Of a stretch of DNA of 64,000 bases, positions 1-9,123 are shown in pieces. Made by a program: the position numbers and the translations under genes. Origin of the DNA: Micavibrio_C sp965231165 (GTDB lineage: Bacteria > Pseudomonadota > Alphaproteobacteria > Micavibrionales > Micavibrionaceae). Below the pieces are notes generated by a model, which was not told where the DNA came from, did no database searches, and saw only the letters and a program-made list of their open reading frames with translations. The stretch spans positions 1,240,001-1,304,000 of the forward strand of contig OZ246421.1 of assembly GCA_965231165.1 (NCBI GenBank), given 5' to 3'. Each line of letters begins with the position of its first letter. Position 1 is the stretch's first letter.

Positions 1-2
1 CC

Positions 3-395
3 GCTGCCGCCGGAGAAGACAAAGCCTTCAACATCAAACTCGACCCGCCGGAACTGGGGCGCGTCGAAGTGAGAATGTCTATCGATAAACATAACGCCGT
101 AAAAGCGCTCCTGATTATCGAAAAACCGGAAACTTTCATGATGCTCCAGCGCGACGCGCAAATTCTGGAACGGTCCTTGCAAGGGATTGGACTGGATACA
201 GGCGATGGCGGCCTCAGCTTCGAACTTGCCCAGGACAATATGTTCCAGAACGAGGGCGAACGCGGCGGAGAACGTTACCAGCCAGGCAGCAATGCCGCCG
301 GTGATAGCGACAGCGCCGAAACCGTGATGGAAACGACCATGTCATGGCACGTCGATCCGGAAACAGGGATGCAACATTACAACGTGCTGGCATAG
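3..395 (+). CDS. fliK: Flagellar hook-length control protein FliK, C-terminal part (5' truncated by window edge)
   Basis: The open frame runs from the window edge to a TAG stop; about 130 codons are visible. It contains the FliK C-terminal (Flg_hook) signature LDPPELGRVEV followed by a helix-rich segment (VKALLIIEKPETF, LQRDAQILERSL, LQGIGL) and an acidic tail. In the family this domain switches the export gate from hook to filament substrates by contacting FlhB. It sits 31 bp before flgD and two genes before flgE, the usual late-hook arrangement. The internal GTG at 69 is not a start, because homology extends upstream of it. The N-terminal ruler part lies outside the window. A second FliK-like gene lies at 25.9-27.9 kb. 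Confidence 0.85.
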   Translation, partial: AAAGEDKAFNIKLDPPELGRVEVRMSIDKHNAVKALLIIEKPETFMMLQRDAQILERSLQGIGLDTGDGGLSFELAQDNMFQNEGERGGERYQPGSNAAGDSDSAETVMETTMSWHVDPETGMQHYNVLA

Positions 396-426
396 ACGGC
401 AGGCAGCAGAGGTTTAGGAGAATAAA

Positions 427-1125
427 ATGACATCGGATGTAACACTCAGCGGCGCGATCACACAGACGCAAAAAACAGCGACTCAGTCAATCAAGCTGGC
501 GGAAGATTTTACCCAGTTCCTGACATTGCTGACGACACAGCTGCAGAACCAGGACCCCCTGTCCCCGATGGACTCGACCGAATTCACCAACCAACTGGTG
601 CAATTCAGCCAGGTAGAACAATCGATCAACACCAACCAAAAACTGGACGATCTGCTGGCGCTGCAGCTAGGCAGCATTTCCAGTGTGGCGCTTGGTTATG
701 TCGGTATGGACATCACCTACACCAGCGCTGAAATGAACTGGGACGGCACAGAGCCGGTTGAAGTGAGCTACGGCCTGGCCGCACAGGCATCGGTTGCCAA
801 GGTCAATGTCTATAAAGAAGACGGCACACTGGTACGCAGCATGGATGCCCCGAAATCCCCGGGCGCGCAATCAGTTACATGGGATGGCAAGGACAATAAC
901 GGCAACGTGATGGCAGCCGGTACCTATAGCGTCAAGGTAGAAGCCGCCGATAAAGACAGCAAACCCATGACCGTCAGCACCGCCGTAAACGGCAATGTAC
1001 GCGGCATCGAGTCACAGGACGGCGTGGTTTACCTGCTGGTCGGTGAACGTGCTATCGCACTTGGTTCCGTCATTAATGCCAGCGTGCCTAAAGCAGAGAC
1101 ACCACCACCAACAACACAGAGTTAA
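427..1125 (+). CDS. flgD: Flagellar hook assembly scaffold FlgD
   Basis: 232 aa. FlgD is the transient cap on which hook subunits polymerise; it is exported and later discarded. The conserved N-terminal block is visible at about residues 28-75 (FTQFLTLLTTQLQNQDPLSPMDS, then a TEFTNQLVQFSQVEQ stretch). The C-terminal Ig-like FlgD region carries a WDGKDNNGNVMAAGTYSVKV segment. Length matches the family (about 220-240 aa). The start is supported by TAGGAG six bases upstream of the ATG. It lies between fliK and flgE in the same direction and is probably cotranscribed with them. Confidence 0.95.
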   Translation: MTSDVTLSGAITQTQKTATQSIKLAEDFTQFLTLLTTQLQNQDPLSPMDSTEFTNQLVQFSQVEQSINTNQKLDDLLALQLGSISSVALGYVGMDITYTSAEMNWDGTEPVEVSYGLAAQASVAKVNVYKEDGTLVRSMDAPKSPGAQSVTWDGKDNNGNVMAAGTYSVKVEAADKDSKPMTVSTAVNGNVRGIESQDGVVYLLVGERAIALGSVINASVPKAETPPPTTQS

Positions 1126-1133
1126 CAATTTTT

Positions 1134-1153
1134 TTGATCTGACCGCAGATCAA
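1134..1153. promoter_or_regulatory. Perfect inverted repeat between flgD and flgE
   Basis: TTGATCTG and CAGATCAA form an 8-bp perfect stem with a 4-nt loop (ACCG). A T-run precedes the hairpin on the plus strand instead of following it, so it is not a plus-strand intrinsic terminator. It could be an mRNA processing or stability structure in front of flgE, or an operator. Only the symmetry is directly seen. Confidence 0.4.
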
Positions 1154-1175
1154 CCTATTCAACAGGAGGCGTAAA

Positions 1176-2930
1176 ATGAGTCTTTTCGGATCACTTTTCA
1201 CAGGCGTATCAGGTCTGGGCGCACAATCGCAATCCACCGCGATGATCGCGAACAACATCGCCAACGTCAACACGATCGGCTTCAAGCGTTCGGAAGCAGC
1301 GTTCTTCAGCCTCGTGACATCAGAAGGCCGTTCCTCCCGTTATTCACCGGGTACGGTCGCTGTGAGCCGCATACAGCGCGTCAACCAGCAAGGCCCGATC
1401 CAGCAAACCGGATCGACAACAGACGCTGCCATTTCCGGCAACGGCATGTTCCCGGTCAAACGCGATGCGATTGACGGTCAGGAATTCCTCTATACCCGCA
1501 GCGGTTCCTTCAGCGAAGACGCCAACGGTCAACTGCGCAATACGGCTGGTTTCGCGCTGTACGGATGGCCCATTGACTCCAATGGTGACATTCCCTCCGC
1601 TTCAGGCGACTTAAGCTCGCTGCAGCCCGTCAACGTCGCCTTCCTCGGCGGCCTGACACGCCCGACATCCAGCGGTGAAATCTCCCTGAACCTGAACGCG
1701 AGCGAGGTAGACACCACACTGGGTAACCTTGCCACGTCCCCCGCTGATTTCTCCCGCGGCATGACCGTCTATGACAGCCTGGGTTCGGCGCAAATCCTGA
1801 CCTTCGAATACACCAAAACCTATGGCCCGCAGGGTACTTCCGCAGGCAGCATCGGTGATCTGGCTGCCACGGACAATCTAGTTACCGATCTGGGCCTGAC
1901 CGATGGCCACCAGTTCAGCATTGCCTTCGATGGCGGCGCCGCTGCCGTAATGGAAGTGTGGGATGGTGTTGGCGTAGCGCCCGCTGGCGCTGTCCAGACC
2001 ATCAATGATATTATCAACTTTGTTAACGCCATTCCTCCTGCCGCCCTCGGCGATCCTCAGCCGATCCAGGCCTTCATCGGCAACGATGGTGAACTTGTGT
2101 TCCAGCGCAGTGAATTTCAGGGCGGCGCTGCCGAAGAAATCACGATTGCCAACGTCGGCCCCGGCACGGCCCTGACCGGCCTGGGCATGGTCGCCGGCAC
2201 CTACGCTTCCGATGACTTGAACTCCGCCGCTTTTGACAACGGTGATCCGGCATCGCCGCCTTACAGCACGGAAGGTTTCCCGGCATTCCAGAACCTGCCA
2301 AACCCGCCGAACGCCTCTTACAATAACCGTGGCTGGTGGAATTTGCGGATCGTCCATCCTGATGGCACCACGCTCAGCAACGGCTTACTCAATTTCAACG
2401 GTGATGGCTCGCTGAACGCCCTTCCGGATAGCAATGGTAACGTCGACATCAACCTGTCGCAGATCGACTGGGGCAATGGCTCTTCACCGCAGAATATCGA
2501 CCTTGATATCGAACGGTTCAGCCAGTTCTCCGGCAGCTATAACGTGATCTTCTCCGACCAGAACGGGGCCGAGTTGGGCTTGCGTACCGGGATCGAGATT
2601 ACACGTGACGGTTTTATCGTCGCCCGTTTCTCGAACGGCGCTTCAACCAACCTTTACAAAGTGCCGCTGGTGACATTCTCCAACGTCAACGGACTGACCG
2701 AAGTTTCGGGCACGGCCTATTCCGAGAACGAACTCTCGGGTGAGGAAAACTTGCGTGAAGCCGGTACCGGCGGCGCGGGCTTCCTGGAAGCCTCGACCAT
2801 TGAATCATCGAACGTCGATCTGGCCGATGAATTCGCCAAACTGATCGTAAGCCAGCGCGCTTACTCGGCGAACACCAAGGTCATTACCACCGTCGATCAG
2901 ATGACTGAAGAACTTCTGAGATTGAGATAA
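1176..2930 (+). CDS. flgE: Flagellar hook protein FlgE
   Basis: 584 aa, subunit of the extracellular hook. The N-terminal rod/hook helix motif is clear (SLFTGVSGLGAQSQSTAMIANNIANVNTIGFK), and the C-terminal D0 helix reads NVDLADEFAKLIVSQRAYSANTKVI and ends TEELLRLR, as in FlgE/FlgF/FlgG proteins. The length and long D1/D2 insert (about residues 150-480) fit FlgE and not the shorter rod proteins. AACAGGAGG lies 6 nt before the ATG. Export is by the flagellar type III apparatus, so no Sec signal is expected and none is seen. The next gene downstream is a flagellin. Confidence 0.95.
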   Translation: MSLFGSLFTGVSGLGAQSQSTAMIANNIANVNTIGFKRSEAAFFSLVTSEGRSSRYSPGTVAVSRIQRVNQQGPIQQTGSTTDAAISGNGMFPVKRDAIDGQEFLYTRSGSFSEDANGQLRNTAGFALYGWPIDSNGDIPSASGDLSSLQPVNVAFLGGLTRPTSSGEISLNLNASEVDTTLGNLATSPADFSRGMTVYDSLGSAQILTFEYTKTYGPQGTSAGSIGDLAATDNLVTDLGLTDGHQFSIAFDGGAAAVMEVWDGVGVAPAGAVQTINDIINFVNAIPPAALGDPQPIQAFIGNDGELVFQRSEFQGGAAEEITIANVGPGTALTGLGMVAGTYASDDLNSAAFDNGDPASPPYSTEGFPAFQNLPNPPNASYNNRGWWNLRIVHPDGTTLSNGLLNFNGDGSLNALPDSNGNVDINLSQIDWGNGSSPQNIDLDIERFSQFSGSYNVIFSDQNGAELGLRTGIEITRDGFIVARFSNGASTNLYKVPLVTFSNVNGLTEVSGTAYSENELSGEENLREAGTGGAGFLEASTIESSNVDLADEFAKLIVSQRAYSANTKVITTVDQMTEELLRLR

Positions 2931-2963
2931 CCAGAACAAACAACCCTTAAGAATTGAGAATTT

Positions 2964-2974
2964 CTAGGAAAGGA
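2964..2974 (+). promoter_or_regulatory. Extended ribosome-binding box CTAGGAAAGGA before flagellin 1
   Basis: The 11-mer CTAGGAAAGGA ends 8 nt before the ATG at 2983. The same box occurs before flagellin 2 (7171-7181) and, with one base changed, before flbT (9124-9134), each time exactly 8 nt from the ATG. This suggests a shared translational control element in addition to an ordinary Shine-Dalgarno sequence. Confidence 0.55.
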
Positions 2975-2982
2975 TTATAAAA

Positions 2983-4734
2983 ATGTCTAACGATGTCGTA
3001 CTGACAGCAGCCCTCAGGTCAAACCTGCTTTCGCTGCAACAAACACAGAGTGTCATTGACACCACACAGTTCCGTCTGGCGACGGGTCGCAAGGTAAACT
3101 CGGCCCTCGACAATCCGCAATCGTTCTTCGCCGCACAGGCGCTGAACAACCGCGCCAGCGATCTTACCCGTCTGTTAGATGGTATCGGCCAGTCAATTCA
3201 GGTGATCAAGGCCGCCGATAACGGTATTACCGCCCTGACCCGTCTGGTTGAACAGGCCGACTCGGTCGCTAAAGCCGCCCGTGACGTTCTTGCTGCCGGT
3301 CAGGCCGAAGCAAAAGTCACAGGTAACCGCGATCTGCGCGGCGTAAATGACCTGACGGCCATGCCCGGTATTACAGACGCTGGCGGCGATATCCTGCGTT
3401 TCTCCATTACCACGGAAGACGGCACAGCCATTAACGTCGGCGCTTATGGCGCTGGTGTTGCTACGGCTACCGCCGATGTGACCATTACACCAAACATGTC
3501 TACCACGGAAATGCTGGCAGCGATCAACAACCTGCATCTGGCTGATGACGCCAACGCGGCGCTCGGCACACAGGCTTTCGAGGCGACACTGGATGATAAA
3601 GGCCAGATCGTTATCAAGACCCTGAACGGCGGCGATTTCCGCATGCAATTCATCTCGGCTGCCGCAGGCACACCGGAGAATGATGCCGGCAACCTGTCGC
3701 TGGCCGCCGATCTCGGCTTCAGCGATGTATCACGCCTGATCCCCGATGGTGCGGGTACAAACAACGTGGAATTCTCCTCGGTTTCCGATGTGATGCTGAC
3801 CTCGTTCTCGCTGCGTAATGCCGCGACGGGCGATGTGGCGCAGGCCAGCCTGACACTCGACCAGATCGAAGATTCATCAGGTACACCGCTGTTTGCCAAC
3901 ATTGACAACGCGGCTGACGTATTCCGCATCAGCATCAATGGCAGCGCCATACAGGATATCGACCTGTTTGTCGGTGGTGCTGCGATATCGATCCAGAGCT
4001 TTGTCGACCAGATTAACGGCAACACGGCTTTGAATACAAAAATTCAGGCCTCATATGACGACACCACAGGCGAACTGAGCATCGAGCCGATTGACGGCAA
4101 TGTCGATAGCATTGAAATGGCTGTTGCCGGTGATGATGCCGTAATGACCAACTTCGGTTTCGGTCTGACCAACCTGACCGCGGGTGCAGCCGGTGAAGAG
4201 ATGCGCGAGACCATTCGTCTGGCATCCGCTGCCGGTCAGCTGGCGCAATTGGAGAAAGACTTCAACAATCTGCGCGACCAGATGACACAGCTGGTTTCCA
4301 ACGGTGATACGGGTTACCGCGGCACCAACCTGCTGATGGGTGACAATCTGCTGACCGTGTTCAACGAATTCCGCACCAGCAGCCTGACGACCGAGGGCGT
4401 GACATTCACGGCTGATGGTCTGGGTCTGGACGAAGCCAACTTCTCGCGCATCAGTTCGACAGAGGAAATGCTGTCTGATGTCCGTGACGCGCTGGGGCTG
4501 GTACGTAACTTCGGCAGTACGCTGGCCAACGACTTGTCGGTGATCCAGACGCGCGAAGACTACACGAAATCCCTGATCAATACGCTGACGGAGGGTTCAG
4601 ACAAACTGACCGTCGCTGATCAGAACGAGGAAGGTGCAAAATTACTGGCCCTGCAAACCAGACAACAGCTGGGTGTTACATCCCTGTCGCTGGCCTCGCA
4701 GTCGCAACAGTCGATCCTGAGATTGTTCGGCTAG
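2983..4734 (+). CDS. fliC: Flagellin (copy 1)
   Basis: 583 aa filament subunit. The N-terminal D0/D1 region contains ALRSNLLSLQQTQSVIDTTQ, LATGRKVNSALDNPQSFF and IGQSIQVIKAADNGITALT. The C-terminal D1/D0 contains GTNLLMGDNLLTVFNE, ADQNEEGAKLLALQTRQQLG and a C-terminal QQSILRLFG. The central about 330 residues are a variable D2/D3-type insert, making the protein about twice as long as the compact flagellins of Caulobacter. Terminal regions are nearly identical to the second flagellin at 7190, while the middles are diverged. A strong intrinsic terminator follows, so the gene probably ends a transcript. Confidence 0.95.
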   Translation: MSNDVVLTAALRSNLLSLQQTQSVIDTTQFRLATGRKVNSALDNPQSFFAAQALNNRASDLTRLLDGIGQSIQVIKAADNGITALTRLVEQADSVAKAARDVLAAGQAEAKVTGNRDLRGVNDLTAMPGITDAGGDILRFSITTEDGTAINVGAYGAGVATATADVTITPNMSTTEMLAAINNLHLADDANAALGTQAFEATLDDKGQIVIKTLNGGDFRMQFISAAAGTPENDAGNLSLAADLGFSDVSRLIPDGAGTNNVEFSSVSDVMLTSFSLRNAATGDVAQASLTLDQIEDSSGTPLFANIDNAADVFRISINGSAIQDIDLFVGGAAISIQSFVDQINGNTALNTKIQASYDDTTGELSIEPIDGNVDSIEMAVAGDDAVMTNFGFGLTNLTAGAAGEEMRETIRLASAAGQLAQLEKDFNNLRDQMTQLVSNGDTGYRGTNLLMGDNLLTVFNEFRTSSLTTEGVTFTADGLGLDEANFSRISSTEEMLSDVRDALGLVRNFGSTLANDLSVIQTREDYTKSLINTLTEGSDKLTVADQNEEGAKLLALQTRQQLGVTSLSLASQSQQSILRLFG

Positions 4735-4866
4735 AAAAAGTTAAGTCCGGGGAGGAACTCCAGACGGACAAGGTACAGAGTTGTGGCCGTGCTGACCAAG
4801 AATGGACATCCACGGTGGAAGAAACCCTCGATTCGGTAGGAACCGGGCGCAATTCGAACCACCAGA

Positions 4867-4910
4867 TACGCCGGAAGCCGCGGAGAACCGCCTTCCGGCG
4901 TACTCTTTTT
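4867..4910 (+). terminator. Intrinsic terminator after flagellin 1
   Basis: An 11-bp perfect stem (TACGCCGGAAG with CTTCCGGCGTA) contains an inner GCGG/CCGC pairing around an AGAA loop and is followed by CTCTTTTT. It lies 130 bp downstream of the flagellin stop and directly before the methyltransferase gene. Confidence 0.8.
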
Positions 4911-4947
4911 CAGAGTAAGCTGAAGCGTCATTATTCGGGAGCCTTCA

Positions 4948-7032
4948 ATGAACAGAAAAGAACGCCGTATCGCTGAAAAAGCGCAGGAAAACAGTAAAGT
5001 AAAATCAACACCGCATGCTGTTTCTGGCAATGCTCTGGCTGAATCCTTAAAGGCACAGGGCATGAATCTTAAAACTGCGGGCAAGGATGCAGATGCCATC
5101 CCCTTTTTAACCAAGGCGCTGCAATATGATTCTACTTTGGCCGATGTCCATTTTACGCTCGCCATGATGGCGCAAACAAAACCCGCTCTGAACATTAATA
5201 TGGAAGCTATTAATGCGAATATTACAGATAAGGTTACACTAGGAAAATCCTACCAAAATATTCTGACCATCATGAAAAAACGCCGTCAGTACAAGGAAGC
5301 ACTGGTTTGCCAGACAGAACTCTGCCGTCTTCATCCCTCGGATTATGATGAGAAAGCCAACCTTGCCCTCCTTTATAATATGATTGGCCAGAAAGATAAT
5401 GCCCTGAGATTGCTGGCCGAGCTGATGATTGAAGCACCGGACAAGAAAATTTATAAAGCCCTGTTTGCCGCCACCTGTGGCGGCGTTTCCTACAGCCAAC
5501 CCGAACCGTCAGTCAAAAAGGCGCTGCAAATTTGCTTCGACAATATTTATGAAGCCAATCTATACAAAACCTATGCGACATGGGTTGTCGTTGTCCTGAG
5601 AGATCCGGCATGCAGCGGGTTGGCTGAAGCTGAAATCAATATGGCCAGCGAGGAAATTTTTGTAAGATGGATAGAGAACGCAAGCGACTCCCAGCGCGCT
5701 TTCCTGCAAGAACATTTCTTTCTTGATGGGTTACGTCTGCTAACGGTGGCCGATCCTATTCTTGAAACATTCCTCACCCAGATGCGCCGATGGCTTTGCC
5801 TGAACGCCCATACACTGGCGCAAAAAAATGAATTGTCATTTTTCGAACCCTTCCTGATGTCGCTGGGCGAACAGTGCTTTTACAACGAATATATATACAC
5901 AACACCTGCTGATGAATCCTCGATTATCAACGAATTGCTGAATGCCATTAAAAACAAGCAGACCTCAACTTTGACGCCGATGCAAGCCTGTGCCTTGATC
6001 AGTTGCTACCACCCTTTGCACAAGGCACTGGCGGATGAAACGGATTTGCTATCGGAATTGTCACGCTCATCAGAAAATTTCCAGCGCCTAACTAAAACCC
6101 AATTTTTTGACCCGCTTGAAGAAAATGAGATTAAAAAGACTCTCAGGCATTTTGGAACACTGGAAAATGAAATATCGAAAAACGTCCAGTCACAGTACGA
6201 AGAAAATCCCTACCCGCGCTGGATATCGCTGACAAATTTTCCTACCCCCAGCGATAATATGCCGATACCGGATCAGGAACGCCAGAACAGCCGCAGCATT
6301 CTGATCGCCGGATGCGGCACTGGTCGCCATGCTCTGGGCACAGCCGCCATTCATCCGCAGGCCCACGTCACAGCGATAGATTTAAGTCGCGCCAGCCTTG
6401 CCTATGCGCAACGCAAGGCCCACGAATCCGGGCTTGCCGACCGCGTTGATTTTATTCACGCCGATATCTTGAGCATGGATCTGTGGCCAACGCAGTTTGA
6501 TATCGTGGAATCTGCCGGTGTCCTGCATCATATGGAGGATCCCTTCCGTGGCTGGCAGGTCTTGAACAATCTTCTGAAACCGGGGGGCTATTTTAAAGTC
6601 GGCCTATACAGCGAGCTGGCACGGCAACGTATTGTTGAAGCCCGTCAATATGTTGCAGAAAACAAGTTTCCCTCGTCAGTCGATGGCATTCGCGCCTGCC
6701 GTGAAAGCATCTTGAGACTGCCCAGCAGCCACCCGATGCGCAAATACCTGCTGGCCAGCAACGATTTTTACGCCACGTCCTTAATTCGCGACCTGATTTT
6801 CCACGTGCAGGAACACCGCATGACCCTGCCCCAGATCAAGGGCATGATGGATAAACTCGGGCTCGTCTGCACAAGTTTCTCCCTGAATTCGCCGGAAACA
6901 GCCATGAAATATGACAAAACGTTCCCGAACGACCCTGATCGCTGCAACATGCTGAATTGGCATGAATTTGAGCAAAAACACCCGGAAACCTTCGTCGGCA
7001 TGTACCAGTTCTGGGCCAAAAAAATCGCGTGA
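4948..7032 (+). CDS. TPR-repeat protein fused to class I SAM-dependent methyltransferase
   Basis: 694 aa. The N-terminal half has TPR-like helical repeats (about residues 25-160, for example DADAIPFLTKALQYDSTLADVHF and YKEALVCQTELCRLHPSDYDEKANLALLY). A C-terminal Rossmann methyltransferase domain starts near residue 450: motif I is ILIAGCGTGRHALG, an acidic strand end lies at VTAIDLS, and a post-motif reads FDIVESAGVLHHMEDP, then LKPGGYFKVGLY. Such TPR-methyltransferase fusions are widespread but mostly of unknown substrate. Its position between two flagellin genes suggests flagellin or filament-glycan modification; this is inference. The gene is visibly AT-richer than its neighbours and has no obvious Shine-Dalgarno stronger than GGGAG upstream of the ATG. 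It is not similar to the flagellin lysine methylase FliB. Confidence 0.85.
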   Translation: MNRKERRIAEKAQENSKVKSTPHAVSGNALAESLKAQGMNLKTAGKDADAIPFLTKALQYDSTLADVHFTLAMMAQTKPALNINMEAINANITDKVTLGKSYQNILTIMKKRRQYKEALVCQTELCRLHPSDYDEKANLALLYNMIGQKDNALRLLAELMIEAPDKKIYKALFAATCGGVSYSQPEPSVKKALQICFDNIYEANLYKTYATWVVVVLRDPACSGLAEAEINMASEEIFVRWIENASDSQRAFLQEHFFLDGLRLLTVADPILETFLTQMRRWLCLNAHTLAQKNELSFFEPFLMSLGEQCFYNEYIYTTPADESSIINELLNAIKNKQTSTLTPMQACALISCYHPLHKALADETDLLSELSRSSENFQRLTKTQFFDPLEENEIKKTLRHFGTLENEISKNVQSQYEENPYPRWISLTNFPTPSDNMPIPDQERQNSRSILIAGCGTGRHALGTAAIHPQAHVTAIDLSRASLAYAQRKAHESGLADRVDFIHADILSMDLWPTQFDIVESAGVLHHMEDPFRGWQVLNNLLKPGGYFKVGLYSELARQRIVEARQYVAENKFPSSVDGIRACRESILRLPSSHPMRKYLLASNDFYATSLIRDLIFHVQEHRMTLPQIKGMMDKLGLVCTSFSLNSPETAMKYDKTFPNDPDRCNMLNWHEFEQKHPETFVGMYQFWAKKIA

Positions 7033-7124
7033 TTTTTATGGAATTCAATAAAATCAATGACTTCGGGGAAAACCGGTGGTATTTTATTTAAACTCTTTAT
7101 TAAGCTTCTATCTCTTAATATAGA

Positions 7125-7151
7125 TAAATAGGGATCAGGAGGATTCTGATC
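7125..7151 (+). promoter_or_regulatory. Structured 5' leader of flagellin 2
   Basis: The 157-bp gap before flagellin 2 holds an inverted repeat GATCAG/CTGATC (7133-7138 and 7146-7151) with a purine-rich GAGGATT loop. A weaker TATCT/AGATA pairing lies just upstream. The loop contains a decoy-like GGAGG sequence. In Caulobacter FlbT acts on a flagellin mRNA 5' leader, so this is a candidate target region; that link is inferred. Confidence 0.35.
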
Positions 7152-7170
7152 TCCACATAATTTAGGAAAC

Positions 7171-7181
7171 CTAGGAAAGGA
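7171..7181 (+). promoter_or_regulatory. Extended ribosome-binding box CTAGGAAAGGA before flagellin 2
   Basis: Identical 11-mer to the one before flagellin 1, again ending 8 nt before the ATG (7190). Sequence outside the box differs between the two leaders, so the conservation is local. Confidence 0.55.
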
Positions 7182-7189
7182 ACCCTAAC

Positions 7190-8929
7190 ATGACTTCCGA
7201 TGTCGTTCTCACGGCAGCGCTGCGCAGTAATCTGCTCTCGCTCCAACAAACTCAAAGCGTTATTGATATTACCCAGAACCGTCTTGCTACGGGACGTAAA
7301 GTCAACTCCGCTCTTGATAACCCGCAATCATTCTTCGCCTCACAAGCTCTGAACAACCGCGCCAGTGACTTGACCCGTCTGCTCGATTCTATCGGCCAGT
7401 CAATTCAGGTGATTAAAGCTGCTGATAATGGCGTTACCGCTCTAACCAAGCTGGTTGAGCAGGCCGACTCCATTGCCTCACAAGCACGTGACGCACTGGC
7501 AGGCGGTCAATCAGAAGCAAAAGCTGTAGGCGCTCGCGATCTTAGTGGCGTTGATGATATAGCAGGACTTCCTGGCGTTGCCACCGGCGATATCCTCACA
7601 TTCTCAATTACAGATGAGAATGGAGATACCGTTAACCTTGGCGTATACGGTGGTGCGGCGGCGGCAACTGCTAACGTCACATTAAACACCGACGACTCCA
7701 TTGAAGAAGTTATTGCCGAAATCAACAACCTCACACTTCAGGTTGATGGTGCCGGTCTCGCTATTGGTGAGCAAGCATTTGAAGCGTCACTGGATGAGGG
7801 TGGCAACCTCCAGATCCGCACACTGAATGGCGGCGATTTCCGTCTCCAGTTTGCATCGTTAGCGGCGACTGATGCCGCCGATCTGGCTCTGGCTTCTGAT
7901 CTTGGCTTTGCAGACGTTGCCCGTCTGACAGGACAAGGTGGTGCTGCAAACAACAACACGGTGGAATTCACCGCCGTTGCCGATGTGGCTCTTAGATCCT
8001 TTGCCCTGTATGACTCAACAGCAACACCTGATGAGATTGCTCAACGAAGCGACATTCTCAGCAACCTTGTTGATGAAGATGGCGTCGTCCTGTTTGCCAA
8101 CATTAACGCCGCAACTGACGATTATGTCATCGGCATTAACGGCGGCACCCGTCAATCAATTGAATTGGCCAACGCCGCCAACACGGCTGTGACCATTCAG
8201 GACTTCATTGATGACATCAATAGCAACACCACTCTAAATCAAAGTATCGTTGCTGAATTTGATGATGAGACAGGCGTACTTTCTATCCGTGCTATCTCTG
8301 CCGATGTTCAGAGTATCGAAATCGGTCAGGCAACAGCCTCATCAGCCACAGCCAACTTCGGCTTTGGTCTGAACGGTGCTATTGCTAACGCTGGCACGAA
8401 CGAAGCGATTGAAAGTGTTAGACTTTCTTCTGCCTCCGGTGAACTCGCGCAGCTTGAAGAAGACTTCAACAATATCAGGTCACAAATCGATCTGCTGGTA
8501 AATGACACGGGATATCGTGGCACGAACCTGCTGAACGGTGACAACCTGACGACATTCTTCAACGAAGACCGCAGCAGCTCTCTGGAAACGGATAGTGTTA
8601 CATTCACAGCTGATGGCCTTGGCCTTGATGCTGCGAACTTCTCACGTACATCTTCCGTTGACGGCGCTCTGGATCAAGTTCGTGAAGCATTAAACAGTGT
8701 ACGTAACTTTGGTTCGGCACTGGCTAACGACCTATCGATCATCCAGACGCGTCAAACATTCACGACAGAACTGATCAACACTCTGAAAGAGGGTTCTGAT
8801 GCTCTGACCGTGGCTGACCAGAACGAAGAAGGCGCGAAACTTCTGGCTCTGCAAACCAGGCAGCAGTTGGGCGTTACATCCCTGTCGCTGGCTTCGCAGT
8901 CCCAACAGTCGATCCTGCGTCTGTTCTAA
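7190..8929 (+). CDS. fliC: Flagellin (copy 2)
   Basis: 579 aa, paralogue of the flagellin at 2983. The first about 100 residues (TSDVVLTAALRSNLL..., LATGRKVNSALDNPQSFF) and the last about 130 residues are almost the same as copy 1, ending QQSILRLF. The central domain is similar in layout but diverged and uses different, more AT-rich codons (for example GCT, TCT, ATT). It has its own leader and a strong terminator, indicating independent expression. Two flagellins usually give a mixed or segmented filament. The long central insert would be surface-exposed and a candidate site for modification by the neighbouring methyltransferase (inference). Confidence 0.95.
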   Translation: MTSDVVLTAALRSNLLSLQQTQSVIDITQNRLATGRKVNSALDNPQSFFASQALNNRASDLTRLLDSIGQSIQVIKAADNGVTALTKLVEQADSIASQARDALAGGQSEAKAVGARDLSGVDDIAGLPGVATGDILTFSITDENGDTVNLGVYGGAAAATANVTLNTDDSIEEVIAEINNLTLQVDGAGLAIGEQAFEASLDEGGNLQIRTLNGGDFRLQFASLAATDAADLALASDLGFADVARLTGQGGAANNNTVEFTAVADVALRSFALYDSTATPDEIAQRSDILSNLVDEDGVVLFANINAATDDYVIGINGGTRQSIELANAANTAVTIQDFIDDINSNTTLNQSIVAEFDDETGVLSIRAISADVQSIEIGQATASSATANFGFGLNGAIANAGTNEAIESVRLSSASGELAQLEEDFNNIRSQIDLLVNDTGYRGTNLLNGDNLTTFFNEDRSSSLETDSVTFTADGLGLDAANFSRTSSVDGALDQVREALNSVRNFGSALANDLSIIQTRQTFTTELINTLKEGSDALTVADQNEEGAKLLALQTRQQLGVTSLSLASQSQQSILRLF

Positions 8930-8969
8930 GAATAGAACACCGCGCAAGCGACGACATAAAGTTAAGACC

Positions 8970-8999
8970 AAAACCGGAGGCAGAAGCCTCCGGTTTTAC
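8970..8999 (+). terminator. Intrinsic terminator after flagellin 2
   Basis: A 12-bp perfect stem, AAAACCGGAGGC with GCCTCCGGTTTT, closes on a 4-nt loop and ends in a T-run. It lies 40 bp after the flagellin stop, with no gene until flbT. Confidence 0.9.
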
Positions 9000-9015
9000 T
9001 TTGTGGGTCGGAGAT

Positions 9016-9031
9016 TGGCATTGAAATTGCA
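9016..9031 (+). promoter_or_regulatory. Sigma-54 (-24/-12) promoter for flbT-flaF
   Basis: TGGCAT-N5-TTGCA with exactly 10 nt between the GG (9017-9018) and the GC (9029-9030), which is the RpoN consensus geometry. It starts 19 bp after the flagellin terminator and about 110 bp before flbT. An FlbD-type sigma-54 activator is encoded at 17.0 kb, which makes this a likely class of target. Confidence 0.75.
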
Positions 9032-9123
9032 TTGTTAATATTAACGTTACGGAATATGCGTTTACCTGTTGTTGGTGTTTTTGTGCCATAATGGTAATAT
9101 GCGTACGGAAGAAATCCGTGTTT

